A stretch of DNA of 23,943 nt from Halobacteriales archaeon QS_9_67_15 (GTDB taxonomy: Archaea > Halobacteriota > Halobacteria > Halobacteriales > Haloarculaceae). The notes under the pieces are model-generated. The model saw nothing but the letters and a program-made list of their open reading frames with translations. It made no database searches and was not told where the DNA came from. The stretch is taken from assembly GCA_003023165.1 (NCBI GenBank), contig PXSD01000012.1:1-23943 (forward strand), written 5' to 3'. Both the position numbers and the translations under genes were made by a program. Shown here in pieces: positions 6,669-14,751 of the stretch; position 1 is the stretch's first letter; every line of letters starts with the position of its first letter.

Positions 6669-7724
6669 CTACAGTTCGGGGCTCTCCCAGTACTCGTGGT
6701 GGGGGTCTTCTCGGAAGCAGGCTGCGGTGTGGTGTTCCGCGTCGAGCGTCGGCGTCTCCGAGACGCAGGTCTCTCGAGCGACGGGACAGCGAGTGTGGAA
6801 GCGACAGCCCGACGGCGGGTTCGTTTGGTCCGGGATGTCGATGTCACGGACCGGCGGGTCCTCGACCCGGACGTGGTCCGGGTGGAGACTCGCGGTCGCC
6901 CACTTCAACACCTTCGTGTACGGGTGCTTCGGGTTCCCGAGCACCGCTTCCGCGGGCCCGATCTCGACCAGTTCGCCCATGTACATGATACCGATCCGAC
7001 CGTCGGCCCGCTTCGTGAGATAGCGGGCGTTCGAGAGGTTGTGGCTGATAAACAGGTACGACGTGTCGAACTCCGCCTGGAGTTCGAGCATGAGGTCCAT
7101 CATTTCGACGCGCAGAGAGACGTCGAGCGCGGAGACGGCCTCGTCAGCGAGAATGAGGTCCGGATTCATGAGCAGCGCCCGCACGAGCGCCACGCGCTGT
7201 TTCTCGCCGCCCGAGAGCTGGTGCGGGTAGCGCGCGGCGTAGTCCTCGGCCGGGGTCATCCCGACGCGTTTGAGCATCCCGAGGATCCGGGCTCGGCGGT
7301 CCTGTCTCGAGAGGTCGTCGTGCCAGCGCTTCAGCGGGGCCGCGAGCGACGCCATCACGGTCTGATTCGGGTTGAGCGACGACCCCGGGTCCTGGTGGAC
7401 GATCTGGAGCGACTTGCGGACCTGCTGGGCAGATATCTCGCCGTCGGTCCGACCGTGGAGCGTCTCCCACATGTCCTGTCCGCGGTAACGGACCGACCCA
7501 TCGGTCGGTTGCTGAAGACCGATCGCGGTCTTCCCGAGCGTCGTCTTGCCACAGCCCGACTCGCCGACGAGCGCGACGACGTCGTTGGCACCGATGTTCA
7601 GCGAAACGTCGTCGACGGCACGGACTCGTTGCTGTTCGTTGCGCAACAACCGGTCGAGGACCCCTTGGTCCTGGTCGAAGTGGACGTCGACGCCGTCGAG
7701 TGAGACGACGGGTTCCGCGCTCAT
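6669..7724 (-). CDS. ABC transporter ATP-binding protein, OppF/DppF type
   Basis: Second ATPase of the importer, 351 aa. It energises uptake at the cytoplasmic face together with the DppD-like partner. Visible motifs are Walker A GESGCGKTTLG (about residues 53-63), Q-loop IVHQDPGSSLNP, signature LSGGEKQRVALVRALL and Walker B LILADEAVSALD. The last has Ala in place of the usual Pro after DE. The His switch is in LFISHNL. The C-terminal oligopeptide-type tail has GCRFHTRCPVARETC plus a later Cys, the four-cysteine pattern of this subfamily. The ATG at 7722-7724 overlaps the upstream TGA as ATGA, so translation is probably coupled. An in-frame extension to 7880 is rejected because it only translates the preceding gene out of frame. 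It is the last gene of the operon. Confidence 0.92.
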   Translation of the reverse strand: MSAEPVVSLDGVDVHFDQDQGVLDRLLRNEQQRVRAVDDVSLNIGANDVVALVGESGCGKTTLGKTAIGLQQPTDGSVRYRGQDMWETLHGRTDGEISAQQVRKSLQIVHQDPGSSLNPNQTVMASLAAPLKRWHDDLSRQDRRARILGMLKRVGMTPAEDYAARYPHQLSGGEKQRVALVRALLMNPDLILADEAVSALDVSLRVEMMDLMLELQAEFDTSYLFISHNLSNARYLTKRADGRIGIMYMGELVEIGPAEAVLGNPKHPYTKVLKWATASLHPDHVRVEDPPVRDIDIPDQTNPPSGCRFHTRCPVARETCVSETPTLDAEHHTAACFREDPHHEYWESPEL

Positions 7725-8818
7725 GGCCACTCCTCCGTCGCCTCGGGGGCGTGGTCCTCGATGTCGAACGGTACCGCTTTCGCTGTCGATTCGTGGTGAT
7801 AACAGGCCGCGTAGTGGCCCGTTTCGACCGTCTCGAACGGCGGGTCTTCGATGCGACACTCCTCGGTCGCGAGCGGACACCGCGGGTGGTAGCTACACCC
7901 CTCGGGCGCGTCGACGGGGTCCGGGGCGGAGCCCTCGATGGCCTGCATCTCCTCGAGCGGGATGTCGAGATTGGGCACCGATCGTAGTAGTGCGCGAGTG
8001 TAGGGGTGAGCCGCGTCGAGAACGACTTCGCGGGCTGGCCCGACCTCCGCGAACTGGAAGGCGTACATGACTGCGAGGCGGTCGGCCAGTCCCGCCACGA
8101 GCGGGAGGTCGTGGGTGATGAACACGACCGTCAGGTCGTACTTGTCCTGCAGTTCGTTGAGCAGACTCAGGATCGAACGCTGCATCAGCAGGTCCAGCGC
8201 CGCCGTGGGCTCGTCCATCACGAGCACGTTCGGCTCCAGCACGAGCGAGAGCGCGATGAGCGCACGCTGTTGCATCCCACCGGAGAGCTCGTGGGCGTAC
8301 GAGTCCAGGATGCGGTCGGGGTCGAGATAGAGGTCTTCGAGCAGTTCCCGGGCGCGTTCGAGCCCCTCCGCCACGTCGTAGTCGTGGGCCTTCAGCGTCT
8401 CGGTGAAGTGGCCGCGGACCGAGAGCGTCGGGTTGAACGAGGACTGGGCACCCTGGAACACCATCGATATCTCCTCCCAGCGCAGCCGTTTCAGGTCGGA
8501 GTCCGAAAGGTCGAGCACGTCTATGTCGGTGTCAGGGTCGGGCCTGTAGGTGACCTCGCCGGAAAGTGTCCCCGGGTTGACGACGGCGTCGAGGAGCGCG
8601 GAGGCGAACATCGACTTGCCGGAGCCGGACTCGCCGACGACGCCGAGGATCTCCTGGCGCTGCACGTCGATGTTCACGTCGTCGATGACCCGAGACTGTC
8701 CCCGGTCCATGTCGAACGTCACGTCGACGCCGCGCAGTTCGAGGATCGGGTCGGTCGTCGTCGGGACGGTCGTCTGTGAACTCGCCATCGGGTCGTCGGA
8801 GATGTCTGTTCGTGCCAT
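7721..8818 (-). CDS. ABC transporter ATP-binding protein, OppD/DppD type
   Basis: First ATPase of the importer, about 365 aa. After an unstructured Ser/Thr-rich start, the ATPase begins near ILELRGVDVTF. It has Walker A GVVGESGSGKSMF, Q-loop MVFQGAQSSFNP, signature LSGGMQQRALIAL, Walker B VLVMDEPTAALD and FITHDL with the switch histidine. The tail carries EGCSYHPRCPLATEEC and a later AACYHHE, giving the four cysteines common to the family. Some homologues hold an iron-sulfur cluster there. The start is either ATG 8816-8818 (used here) or GTG 8822-8824, which would overlap the permease stop as GTGA. It overlaps the downstream OppF-type gene by 4 nt. Confidence 0.92.
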   Translation of the reverse strand: MARTDISDDPMASSQTTVPTTTDPILELRGVDVTFDMDRGQSRVIDDVNIDVQRQEILGVVGESGSGKSMFASALLDAVVNPGTLSGEVTYRPDPDTDIDVLDLSDSDLKRLRWEEISMVFQGAQSSFNPTLSVRGHFTETLKAHDYDVAEGLERARELLEDLYLDPDRILDSYAHELSGGMQQRALIALSLVLEPNVLVMDEPTAALDLLMQRSILSLLNELQDKYDLTVVFITHDLPLVAGLADRLAVMYAFQFAEVGPAREVVLDAAHPYTRALLRSVPNLDIPLEEMQAIEGSAPDPVDAPEGCSYHPRCPLATEECRIEDPPFETVETGHYAACYHHESTAKAVPFDIEDHAPEATEEWP

Positions 8819-8820
8819 TG

Positions 8821-9867
8821 TCACGGTTGGTCGACTGTCGCGGTCACTTGTCCGTCCTCGGGCTCCGTTTCGACGTCCTCCTCGTCCAGCGTGGTCGAGT
8901 GTCGCGCTCGCACGCGAGGGTTGAACAGCCGGTCACACCCCTGCGCGAAGAGGATGAGCCCGAACGAGAGCAGAATCACGGTAAACAACGGGACGAACAG
9001 CCAGTGGCGGATCCGGCCGGAGTACAGCGCCCCGGAGTTGTACGCACGGGTGATCATCACGCCCCAGTTCAGGTTCGAGAACGGGAGGACGCCCAGGAAG
9101 TACAGCCCGACGGAGCCGAAGATGACCCCGCGGGCCGCCCCGACGAAGTTGACCAGAATGTACGGCATCAGGTTCGGGAGCACGTCTCTGGTCAGGATCG
9201 ACGGGACGCCCAGCCCCATCGTCCGCGAGGCCTCGACGTACGGGGCGTTGCGCAGCGTCAACACCTGCGACCGCACTGCACGTGCCAGCCCGGCCCACGC
9301 GTTGATCGAGATGAGCACGCCGACGACGAACGGACTCTCCGGCCGGACGATGGCGGCGACGACGATGATCAGCGGGAGGCCGGGGATCGTCATCATGATA
9401 TCCGTGATCGTCATCAGGACCGTCTCCGTCCAGCCGGCCTTGTAACCGGCCACGATACCCACGACCGTGGCGACGGCGATCGTAAAGACCGCGCCACCGA
9501 GGATCATCTGGAGCATCGGCGGCGTCGCGTGGACGATGCTCACCAGGATGCCCTGTCCCTTCGGGTCGGTCCCGAGGAGGTACTGCACGTTCTCGAAGGG
9601 CTTCAGCAGCCGCGGGCCGGTGTTGGGACTCGGCTCGCGGGTGACCATCGGACCGACCGTCCCCATCGCGAGGAACAGCAGGATGATCAGCGTGCCGATG
9701 CGAGCGCGCCAGTCGGACCAGATGATCCGGGCGGGCGCGAGCAGCCAGAGGTCGACTGCCTGCCGGAACCGCTGGCCGCTGCCGACGTCCTCGTCGGCGA
9801 CGCGCTGGAACGGGGACGTCGGCTCGGGCGTGCCGCCGTCGGCGGCGGGCTCCTCAGAACGCTTCAT
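8821..9867 (-). CDS. ABC transporter permease, OppC/DppC type
   Basis: Membrane subunit of the importer, 348 aa. An N-terminal cytoplasmic stretch of about 60 residues precedes the first helix (IGTLIILLFLAMGTVGPMV). A long external loop follows (HLLGTD-type sequence, here YLLGTDPKGQGI), then five further helices. The coupling (EAA) loop is YVEASRTMGLGVPSILTRDVLPNLMPYIL. The C-terminal acidic tail is long for the family. The start ATG at 9865-9867 has an excellent Shine-Dalgarno sequence, GGAGGTG, on the minus strand at 9880-9874, 6 nt away. The gene overlaps the upstream permease by 14 nt. The GTG at 9876 is an alternative but lies within that Shine-Dalgarno region. Confidence 0.92.
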   Translation of the reverse strand: MKRSEEPAADGGTPEPTSPFQRVADEDVGSGQRFRQAVDLWLLAPARIIWSDWRARIGTLIILLFLAMGTVGPMVTREPSPNTGPRLLKPFENVQYLLGTDPKGQGILVSIVHATPPMLQMILGGAVFTIAVATVVGIVAGYKAGWTETVLMTITDIMMTIPGLPLIIVVAAIVRPESPFVVGVLISINAWAGLARAVRSQVLTLRNAPYVEASRTMGLGVPSILTRDVLPNLMPYILVNFVGAARGVIFGSVGLYFLGVLPFSNLNWGVMITRAYNSGALYSGRIRHWLFVPLFTVILLSFGLILFAQGCDRLFNPRVRARHSTTLDEEDVETEPEDGQVTATVDQP

Positions 9868-10861
9868 CGCTCTCACCTCCCGCCCGCGGGTCGAGTTTCC
9901 CGTAGGTCAGGTCGGCGATAAGCACGCCGATGACTACTGCGACCGTGATCAGGATGAACCCGCCCATCATCAGCGGGTAGTCTCGCGCCGAGATCGACTT
10001 GAATACGTAGTAGCCGACGCCCGGGTAGGCGAAGATCATCTCGAGGATGACCGACCCGCCGAACATCGTCCCGATCGAGATCATCATCCCGGTGTACATC
10101 GGCAGGATGGCGTTGCGCGCGACGTACCGCAGTGCGATGCGGCGTTCGGAGAGGCCGCGGAGTCGCGCGACACGCAGGTAGTCTTCGCCGAGTTCGCTGA
10201 TCGCGTTACCGCGCATCGTGATCGCCTTCCCGCCGAACCCCGTCACGACGAGCGAAAGCACGGGCAGCGCCGCGTGGGCGAACACGCCGAGCACGAACTG
10301 GACGTTCATGCCGACGACGGTGTCGGGGTTCATCCGACCCGACGTCGGGAGGACCGAGAGCTCGAATCCCAGCGCGTACACCAGCAAGATTGCGGCGATG
10401 TAGTAGGGGACGGAGTTGGCGACGATAGCGGTCAGCGTCGACAGCGTGTCGAAGTAGCTGCCCTCGCGGTAGGCCATGAACGCCCCCAGCGACACGCCGA
10501 TGACGAACATCAGACAGAGTGCGATCGACATGTACAGCACCGTCCAGGGGATCGCCTCCCCGAGGATGGCGCTGACCGACCGGTCGTAGAAGATCGACCG
10601 ACCCAGGTCGAACTGCGCGAGAGAGGTCATGTAGCCGACGTACTGTTCGAGGATCGTCTCGTCGGTCCTGATATTCGTATAGAGCGCGATCTTCTCCTGG
10701 ACCTCCTCCGGCGAGAGGTTCTGCTGGATGTACTGCGCCCGGAGGTAGTCGACGGGGCCGCCGGGCATCAGTCTGATGAGGACGAACGAGAGCGTCACGA
10801 CGGCGAAGACCGTCACGACGGATTGTCCCAGCCGTTTGGTGTAGTAGCGAGTGCTCGTCAT
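9854..10861 (-). CDS. ABC transporter permease, OppB/DppB type
   Basis: First membrane subunit of the importer, 335 aa, typical length. The N-terminus (YYTKRLGQSVVTVFAVVTLSF) is the family's first helix. It is followed by an extracellular domain of about 80 residues (LMPGGPVDYLRAQ... FDLGRSIFY) and five more helices. The coupling loop YLRVARLRGLSERRIALRYVARNAILP (about residues 213-240) is the classical EAA motif, and ETIFSYPGVG-type sequence is present as EMIFAYPGVGYY. The gene starts 18 bp after the substrate-binding protein gene, so it belongs to the same transcript. It overlaps the OppC-type gene at its 3' end. Confidence 0.93.
   Translation of the reverse strand: MTSTRYYTKRLGQSVVTVFAVVTLSFVLIRLMPGGPVDYLRAQYIQQNLSPEEVQEKIALYTNIRTDETILEQYVGYMTSLAQFDLGRSIFYDRSVSAILGEAIPWTVLYMSIALCLMFVIGVSLGAFMAYREGSYFDTLSTLTAIVANSVPYYIAAILLVYALGFELSVLPTSGRMNPDTVVGMNVQFVLGVFAHAALPVLSLVVTGFGGKAITMRGNAISELGEDYLRVARLRGLSERRIALRYVARNAILPMYTGMMISIGTMFGGSVILEMIFAYPGVGYYVFKSISARDYPLMMGGFILITVAVVIGVLIADLTYGKLDPRAGGESDEAF
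9873..9880 (-). promoter_or_regulatory. Strong Shine-Dalgarno site deciding the OppC-type start
   Basis: GGAGGTGA lies inside the end of the OppB-type gene, 5-6 nt before ATG 9867. Strong SD sites are the exception in haloarchaea and fit internal operon genes. It supports reinitiation or independent loading on the second permease. Confidence 0.6.
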
Positions 10862-10879
10862 GATGGGCAGACGACGGTG

Positions 10880-12757
10880 TTACTCGGTTCGTGCCTGAAT
10901 CTCGCCCATGCGGTCGGCCCACCAGTGGGGCTCGCCCTGTTTCATCAGGTCGCCGTCGAGCGGGGGCATCTCCCAGTTCTCGACGTCGAAGAGGTTGATG
11001 TCGCGCTCGACCGTCATGGGGAGCTTCGGGAGCGTCACGTTGTACACCCAGGCCGCCTGCTCGATGAGGTCCTGTTCGGTCCCGTCGTCCCGTGCGGTCG
11101 AGAGGTTCTCGAACAGTTTGGCGACGTCGACGGTCTCGGTCGACCCCTCCGGGTCGCCGACGGGCATGGGCATCTCGACTTCCTGCGGGTACCCGGTCTG
11201 GTCGGCCCACCAGCCGACCGTCACCGACCGGATATGGAAGCCGGGATAGCCGCCACGGAACCACTGTCCGGACCACCAGTCACCGATGAGGTCGAACTTG
11301 CCGTTGGGCACGATGTCGCCGTACATCTCCGTGTGACCGACCTTCCGGAGTTCGGCGTCGATCCCGAAGTCCTGCAGTTGACTCGTCACGTTCTGACCGA
11401 GCGAGACCCAGTAGCCGCCCCGGCCTTCCTGGACTGTCGGAGCGAACCGGTCGCCGTCGGGCTTGTACCAGTTCCCGTCTTCCTGCGAGAACCCGGCGTC
11501 TTCGAGGAGCGACGCGGCGGCGTCCGTGTCCATGTCGTAGGTGACGTACTGGTCCTGTGAATCGCCGAGATACGTGTCGAGCACGCTGTTCGAGACGCCA
11601 CACGGGATCTCGATCGGGTCGCGCTGGAACGCGCCGGAGGTGTTCTTGGCGAGGAGGTCGAAGTCGACGGCGTAGAGGATCGACTGTCGAACCCGGGCGT
11701 CGCTCCACGGTTCGTTGCGGAAGTTCGGGACGAGTCCGTAGCCGTTGTACAGCGGCACCCTGTTCCAGTCGACGCTGTCGGGCTGCTGGTCGATCTGCGC
11801 CTGGGTCGGGTGGGTTTTCGTCCAGTAGTCGATCTTCTCGTTCGAGAGCGCGAGCGACCGCTTGGACTTGTTCGGGACGTACCGCCAGCCGGCCTGGTCG
11901 AAGTTGCGCTCGTCGGCGCTGAAGTGGCCGTTGTCGTAGTCCTCGTAGAGCTCGAAGGTCCAGGCCTGGTTCGACCCCTCCTTGAACTGCCAGGGGCCGT
12001 TCCCGATAGGTGCCTGTTCGGCACCGAACTGGAGTTCCAGCGACTGGAGGTCCTCGATGACGGCCTGCTCGTCTTCCTCGCTCTCGGCCCCGCGCGCCTG
12101 TTCGGCGTACTCCCCGTAGACACTCGTCTTCGCCTTGAGTCGCCGCTGGAGGAGCTGTTCCAGCAACATGAACTCGTTGACTTCCTTGGACAACTGGAAC
12201 TCGACCGTCCGGTCGCCGGTCGCCTCCCAGGATTCCACGGAGTCGAACGGCGACCCGACCAGCGCCTCGATGTCCAGTTGCGTCACGAGGTCTTCGGCGA
12301 GCACCGGGTCGCCGTCGTGCCAAGTGTAACTGTCGCGGATGTGGACCGTCGCGGTCGTCCCCTCGACCGACCAGTCGTCGACGACGAACCCGACGAACTC
12401 GTGTCTATTGCCGTGATACCGCCCCAGGAAGTCGTAGAGGAAGAACCCGTCGAAGTTGTAGTTCTGGCTCCACGGATTGTGCTGCCCCTCGTCGCCCGGC
12501 TTCGTCAACACGCCGGTCCACGTCTCCTCGACCGACTGGCCGCCACCGCCTGTCGTGTCCGCTCCGGTGTCGCCGTCGCCGCCACCGCCTCCTGCTCCGT
12601 CGCCGCCACCGTCGGCGTTGTCGTCACCGCCACCGTCGCCACCATCGCCGGAACAGCCAGCCAGCGCGAGTGCGCCGGTCAGGCCGATCCCCTGGACGAC
12701 TCGCCGCCGCGAGTACCTGTCGGTGTTGCTCGCATCCCCATCGTTGTGTGGGTCCAT
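10880..12757 (-). CDS. ABC transporter substrate-binding protein, family 5, Tat lipoprotein
   Basis: Extracellular solute receptor of the importer, 625 aa. The N-terminus has a twin-arginine signal (YSRRRVVQGIGLTGALALAGC), with lipobox LAGC at Cys34. Tat export and lipid anchoring are usual in haloarchaea. A Gly/Asp-rich tether of about 45 residues follows, then the family 5 (DppA/OppA-like) body, with segments such as VHIRDSYTWHDGDPVLAEDLVTQLD and VRQSILYAVDFDLLAKNTSG. Family 5 proteins in archaea bind peptides or oligosaccharides such as cello-oligomers. The neighbouring sugar genes favour a glycoside. It is the first gene of the operon, read away from the dehydrogenase gene across a shared AT-rich promoter region. 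Its binding-site residues do not reveal the ligand. Confidence 0.92.
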   Translation of the reverse strand: MDPHNDGDASNTDRYSRRRVVQGIGLTGALALAGCSGDGGDGGGDDNADGGGDGAGGGGGDGDTGADTTGGGGQSVEETWTGVLTKPGDEGQHNPWSQNYNFDGFFLYDFLGRYHGNRHEFVGFVVDDWSVEGTTATVHIRDSYTWHDGDPVLAEDLVTQLDIEALVGSPFDSVESWEATGDRTVEFQLSKEVNEFMLLEQLLQRRLKAKTSVYGEYAEQARGAESEEDEQAVIEDLQSLELQFGAEQAPIGNGPWQFKEGSNQAWTFELYEDYDNGHFSADERNFDQAGWRYVPNKSKRSLALSNEKIDYWTKTHPTQAQIDQQPDSVDWNRVPLYNGYGLVPNFRNEPWSDARVRQSILYAVDFDLLAKNTSGAFQRDPIEIPCGVSNSVLDTYLGDSQDQYVTYDMDTDAAASLLEDAGFSQEDGNWYKPDGDRFAPTVQEGRGGYWVSLGQNVTSQLQDFGIDAELRKVGHTEMYGDIVPNGKFDLIGDWWSGQWFRGGYPGFHIRSVTVGWWADQTGYPQEVEMPMPVGDPEGSTETVDVAKLFENLSTARDDGTEQDLIEQAAWVYNVTLPKLPMTVERDINLFDVENWEMPPLDGDLMKQGEPHWWADRMGEIQARTE

Positions 12758-12782
12758 GACACGATAACCCCCGATCCCCTAC

Positions 12783-12793
12783 TATTTATAATT
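12783..12793 (-). promoter_or_regulatory. TATA box of the ABC importer operon
   Basis: On the minus strand the sequence reads ATTATAAATAG, about 30 nt before the substrate-binding protein start at 12757. The whole stretch 12780-12815 is unusually AT-rich. It predicts a very short leader or none. Confidence 0.6.
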
Positions 12794-12808
12794 ACGTATA
12801 TTTTTAGA

Positions 12809-12826
12809 TGTATTCAAACGTATTTG
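12809..12826. promoter_or_regulatory. Candidate operator, site 1 (TGTATTCAAAC)
   Basis: TGTATTCAAAC (12809-12819) lies between the divergent TATA boxes of the importer and the dehydrogenase operon. It overlaps a small inverted repeat TCAAA-CGTA-TTTGA (12814-12827). The same 11-nt word occurs at 15822-15832 in the locus's other divergent promoter region, which makes a shared regulator plausible. Confidence 0.4.
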
Positions 12827-12851
12827 ACCAGAGTCGAACCAAGCGTGTACC

Positions 12852-12857
12852 GTTAAG
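12852..12857 (+). promoter_or_regulatory. TATA-like box of the dehydrogenase-isomerase operon
   Basis: GTTAAG is centred about 30 nt before ATG 12885. It predicts a leader of a few nt or none. Confidence 0.4.
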
Positions 12858-12884
12858 TTCGTCCACGGCACTCACCGAAACGAG

Positions 12885-13937
12885 ATGCCCAACGAGATAA
12901 TGATCACCTCGGACGAGGAAGGCGTCGGGACGGACGTCGTCCGCGTCGGGGTACTCGGAACTGGTGCGATCGCGCAACGGCTCCACCTCCCGGGGTACGT
13001 CGACCACCCGAACGCGGAGGTAACTGCGGTCTGCGACGTCGAGGAGGAGAAAGCGCGCGCGGTCGCCGACGAGTTCGGTGCGCAGGATCACTTCACCGAC
13101 TATCGAGCGATGGTCGAGTCCGGTACTGTCGACGCCGTGAGCGTCTGTCTCCCCAATCACATGCACGAGGAGTCAGTGACGGCCGCGCTGGACCACGACT
13201 TGTACGTCCTCTGTGAGAAGCCGATGGCCACGTCGGTCGCGGAGGCCAACCGGATGATCGCGGCTGCGGACGAGAGCGAGGGCGTCCTGATGATCGACCA
13301 GTCGGAGCGATTCGCACCGGTCTACCAGAAGGCGATCGACCTCATCGAGAGCGGACTGATCGGCGACATCCAGACGATCCGCGCCCGGTTCAGCCACAGC
13401 GGGCCCGAAGGGTGGGCCCCCCGCTCGACGTGGTTCACCGATGCAGACGCCTCCGGCGGTGGCGCGATGGTCGACATCGGCATTCACAACGCAGACCTCG
13501 TACTCAGTCTCGTCGGGGACGTCGACGAGGTGATGGCCTACACCGACACGCTCGCATCCGACGCCGAGGTCGAGGACACCGCCGTCGCGAACTTGCGTCT
13601 CGGAAACGGCGGACTCGGGACCTTCGAGGTGTCGTGGACGACCGACCCGGAGAAGATAGAGACCCAGGTCGTCGGGACCGAGGGCGTGCTCACCGTGGAC
13701 AAGGTCGCCGGGACCATCGCGGTCGACCTCAGCGACGAGCGAGGGCGCGTCGAAGAGATCCCGCTCCCGGAGTATCGGAGCCCGATCGCACGGTTCGTCG
13801 ACGCCGTCGTCGCGGGCGAGGACCCGCCCGTGACAGGCGAGGAGGGACGGGACGCGCTCGAACTGGTGATGGCCATCTACCGAGCGGCCGACCGTCGTGA
13901 GCCTGTCGCGGTCCCGCTCGAGGGGGGCGGTGAATGA
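12885..13937 (+). CDS. Gfo/Idh/MocA family oxidoreductase
   Basis: NAD(P)-dependent sugar dehydrogenase family, cytoplasmic, 350 aa (usual length). An N-terminal Rossmann fold starts at VRVGVLGTGAIAQRLHLPGY (GxGxxA dinucleotide motif) and continues AEVTAVCDVEEEKARAVADEFG. The hallmark EKP motif is present (LCEKPMATSVAEA), and the C-terminal alpha/beta domain has SGGGAMVDIGIHNADLVLSLVG, where the conserved D..H positions take part in catalysis. The family oxidises or epimerises sugars and glycosides, often at C3. The first 18 residues are a loose acidic extension; a start at the second ATG (12900) is possible. Its stop overlaps the ATG of the isomerase gene (ATGA), so the two are translationally coupled. 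It diverges from the importer operon. The substrate is unknown. Confidence 0.92.
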   Translation: MPNEIMITSDEEGVGTDVVRVGVLGTGAIAQRLHLPGYVDHPNAEVTAVCDVEEEKARAVADEFGAQDHFTDYRAMVESGTVDAVSVCLPNHMHEESVTAALDHDLYVLCEKPMATSVAEANRMIAAADESEGVLMIDQSERFAPVYQKAIDLIESGLIGDIQTIRARFSHSGPEGWAPRSTWFTDADASGGGAMVDIGIHNADLVLSLVGDVDEVMAYTDTLASDAEVEDTAVANLRLGNGGLGTFEVSWTTDPEKIETQVVGTEGVLTVDKVAGTIAVDLSDERGRVEEIPLPEYRSPIARFVDAVVAGEDPPVTGEEGRDALELVMAIYRAADRREPVAVPLEGGGE

Positions 13938-14725
13938 GACTCGCCTGTTCGAGCTACTCCTACCACGACGACCTCGACGGCGGTGAGATGGACGTGTTCG
14001 AGTTCCTCGAACGCGCGGAGACCGACCTCCCGGTCGACGGCGTGGAACTCATCGAGGAACACCTCCCGGACGACGACCCCGAGACGCTCTCGGCGGTCCG
14101 CGAGACGGCCGACAGCTACGACCTCGATATCGCCTGCCTCTCGGTGTTCTACAACGACTTCGCGAAAGCCGCCCGGACGGACCGCCGCGAGGACGTTCGC
14201 ACCGTTACTTCGTGGCTCGACCGGGCGGACGCCCTCGGCGCGAACGTCGTCCGAGCGTTCACCGGCTTCCCGGGATTGCACGACCGCGAGCACGGTGACC
14301 CGGCCGTCTGGCGTGACGTCGCTCGCTGTCTCCAGGAGTGCGTCGACTACGCGGAGACCTGTGAGACGACGCTGGCTATCGAGAACCACAACCACGACGG
14401 GCTGATCCGGACCGCCGACGACGTCTACGAGGTTCGCTCCCGTGTGAACGGCGAACTCGGTCTCGTGCTGGACCTCGCGAACTACGTGGACGGCCGCGAG
14501 TCGATCGAGCGCACCCGTCACCTGGCCGACCACGTCCACGCCGCCTACGACGCCGTCGACGACCGCGGTGCCGACCCGGACCACCCGTACTACGCCGAGG
14601 AACTACGGGCGCTCGTCGACACCGGATACGAGGGGTACGTCACGCTCGAGTGGGAAGGCGAGGCCGACGACCGCGAGGCGGTGCCGCGCGCGCTGGCATA
14701 TCTCGACGACTGCCTGCCCGCGTAG
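13934..14725 (+). CDS. Sugar phosphate isomerase/epimerase-like TIM barrel (PF01261)
   Basis: Predicted cytoplasmic enzyme of 263 aa with the xylose-isomerase-like / AP-endonuclease-2 barrel. Strand-end residues that would bind the metal are seen in order: VDGVELIEEHLP, TTLAIENHNHDG, LGLVLDLANYVD, DHVHAAYDAV and YVTLEWEGE. Family members isomerise or epimerise ketoses and inositol derivatives. Relatives also act as lyases on 3-keto-glycosides made by Gfo/Idh/MocA enzymes. The 4-nt ATGA overlap with such an oxidoreductase suggests the two act on the same molecule. The gene ends 26 bp before the convergent glycoside-hydrolase-like gene. Function as isomerase or as glycoside lyase cannot be decided from sequence alone. 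Confidence 0.9.
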   Translation: MRLACSSYSYHDDLDGGEMDVFEFLERAETDLPVDGVELIEEHLPDDDPETLSAVRETADSYDLDIACLSVFYNDFAKAARTDRREDVRTVTSWLDRADALGANVVRAFTGFPGLHDREHGDPAVWRDVARCLQECVDYAETCETTLAIENHNHDGLIRTADDVYEVRSRVNGELGLVLDLANYVDGRESIERTRHLADHVHAAYDAVDDRGADPDHPYYAEELRALVDTGYEGYVTLEWEGEADDREAVPRALAYLDDCLPA

Positions 14726-14751
14726 CTACTCGGAGCGCCAGCCGTCTCTCG

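Noticed and set aside
9467..11560. A 697-codon plus-strand frame across the importer permeases and SBP
   Set aside because: It is the antisense of three clear ABC genes, with a His/Arg/Asp-biased composition and no domains.
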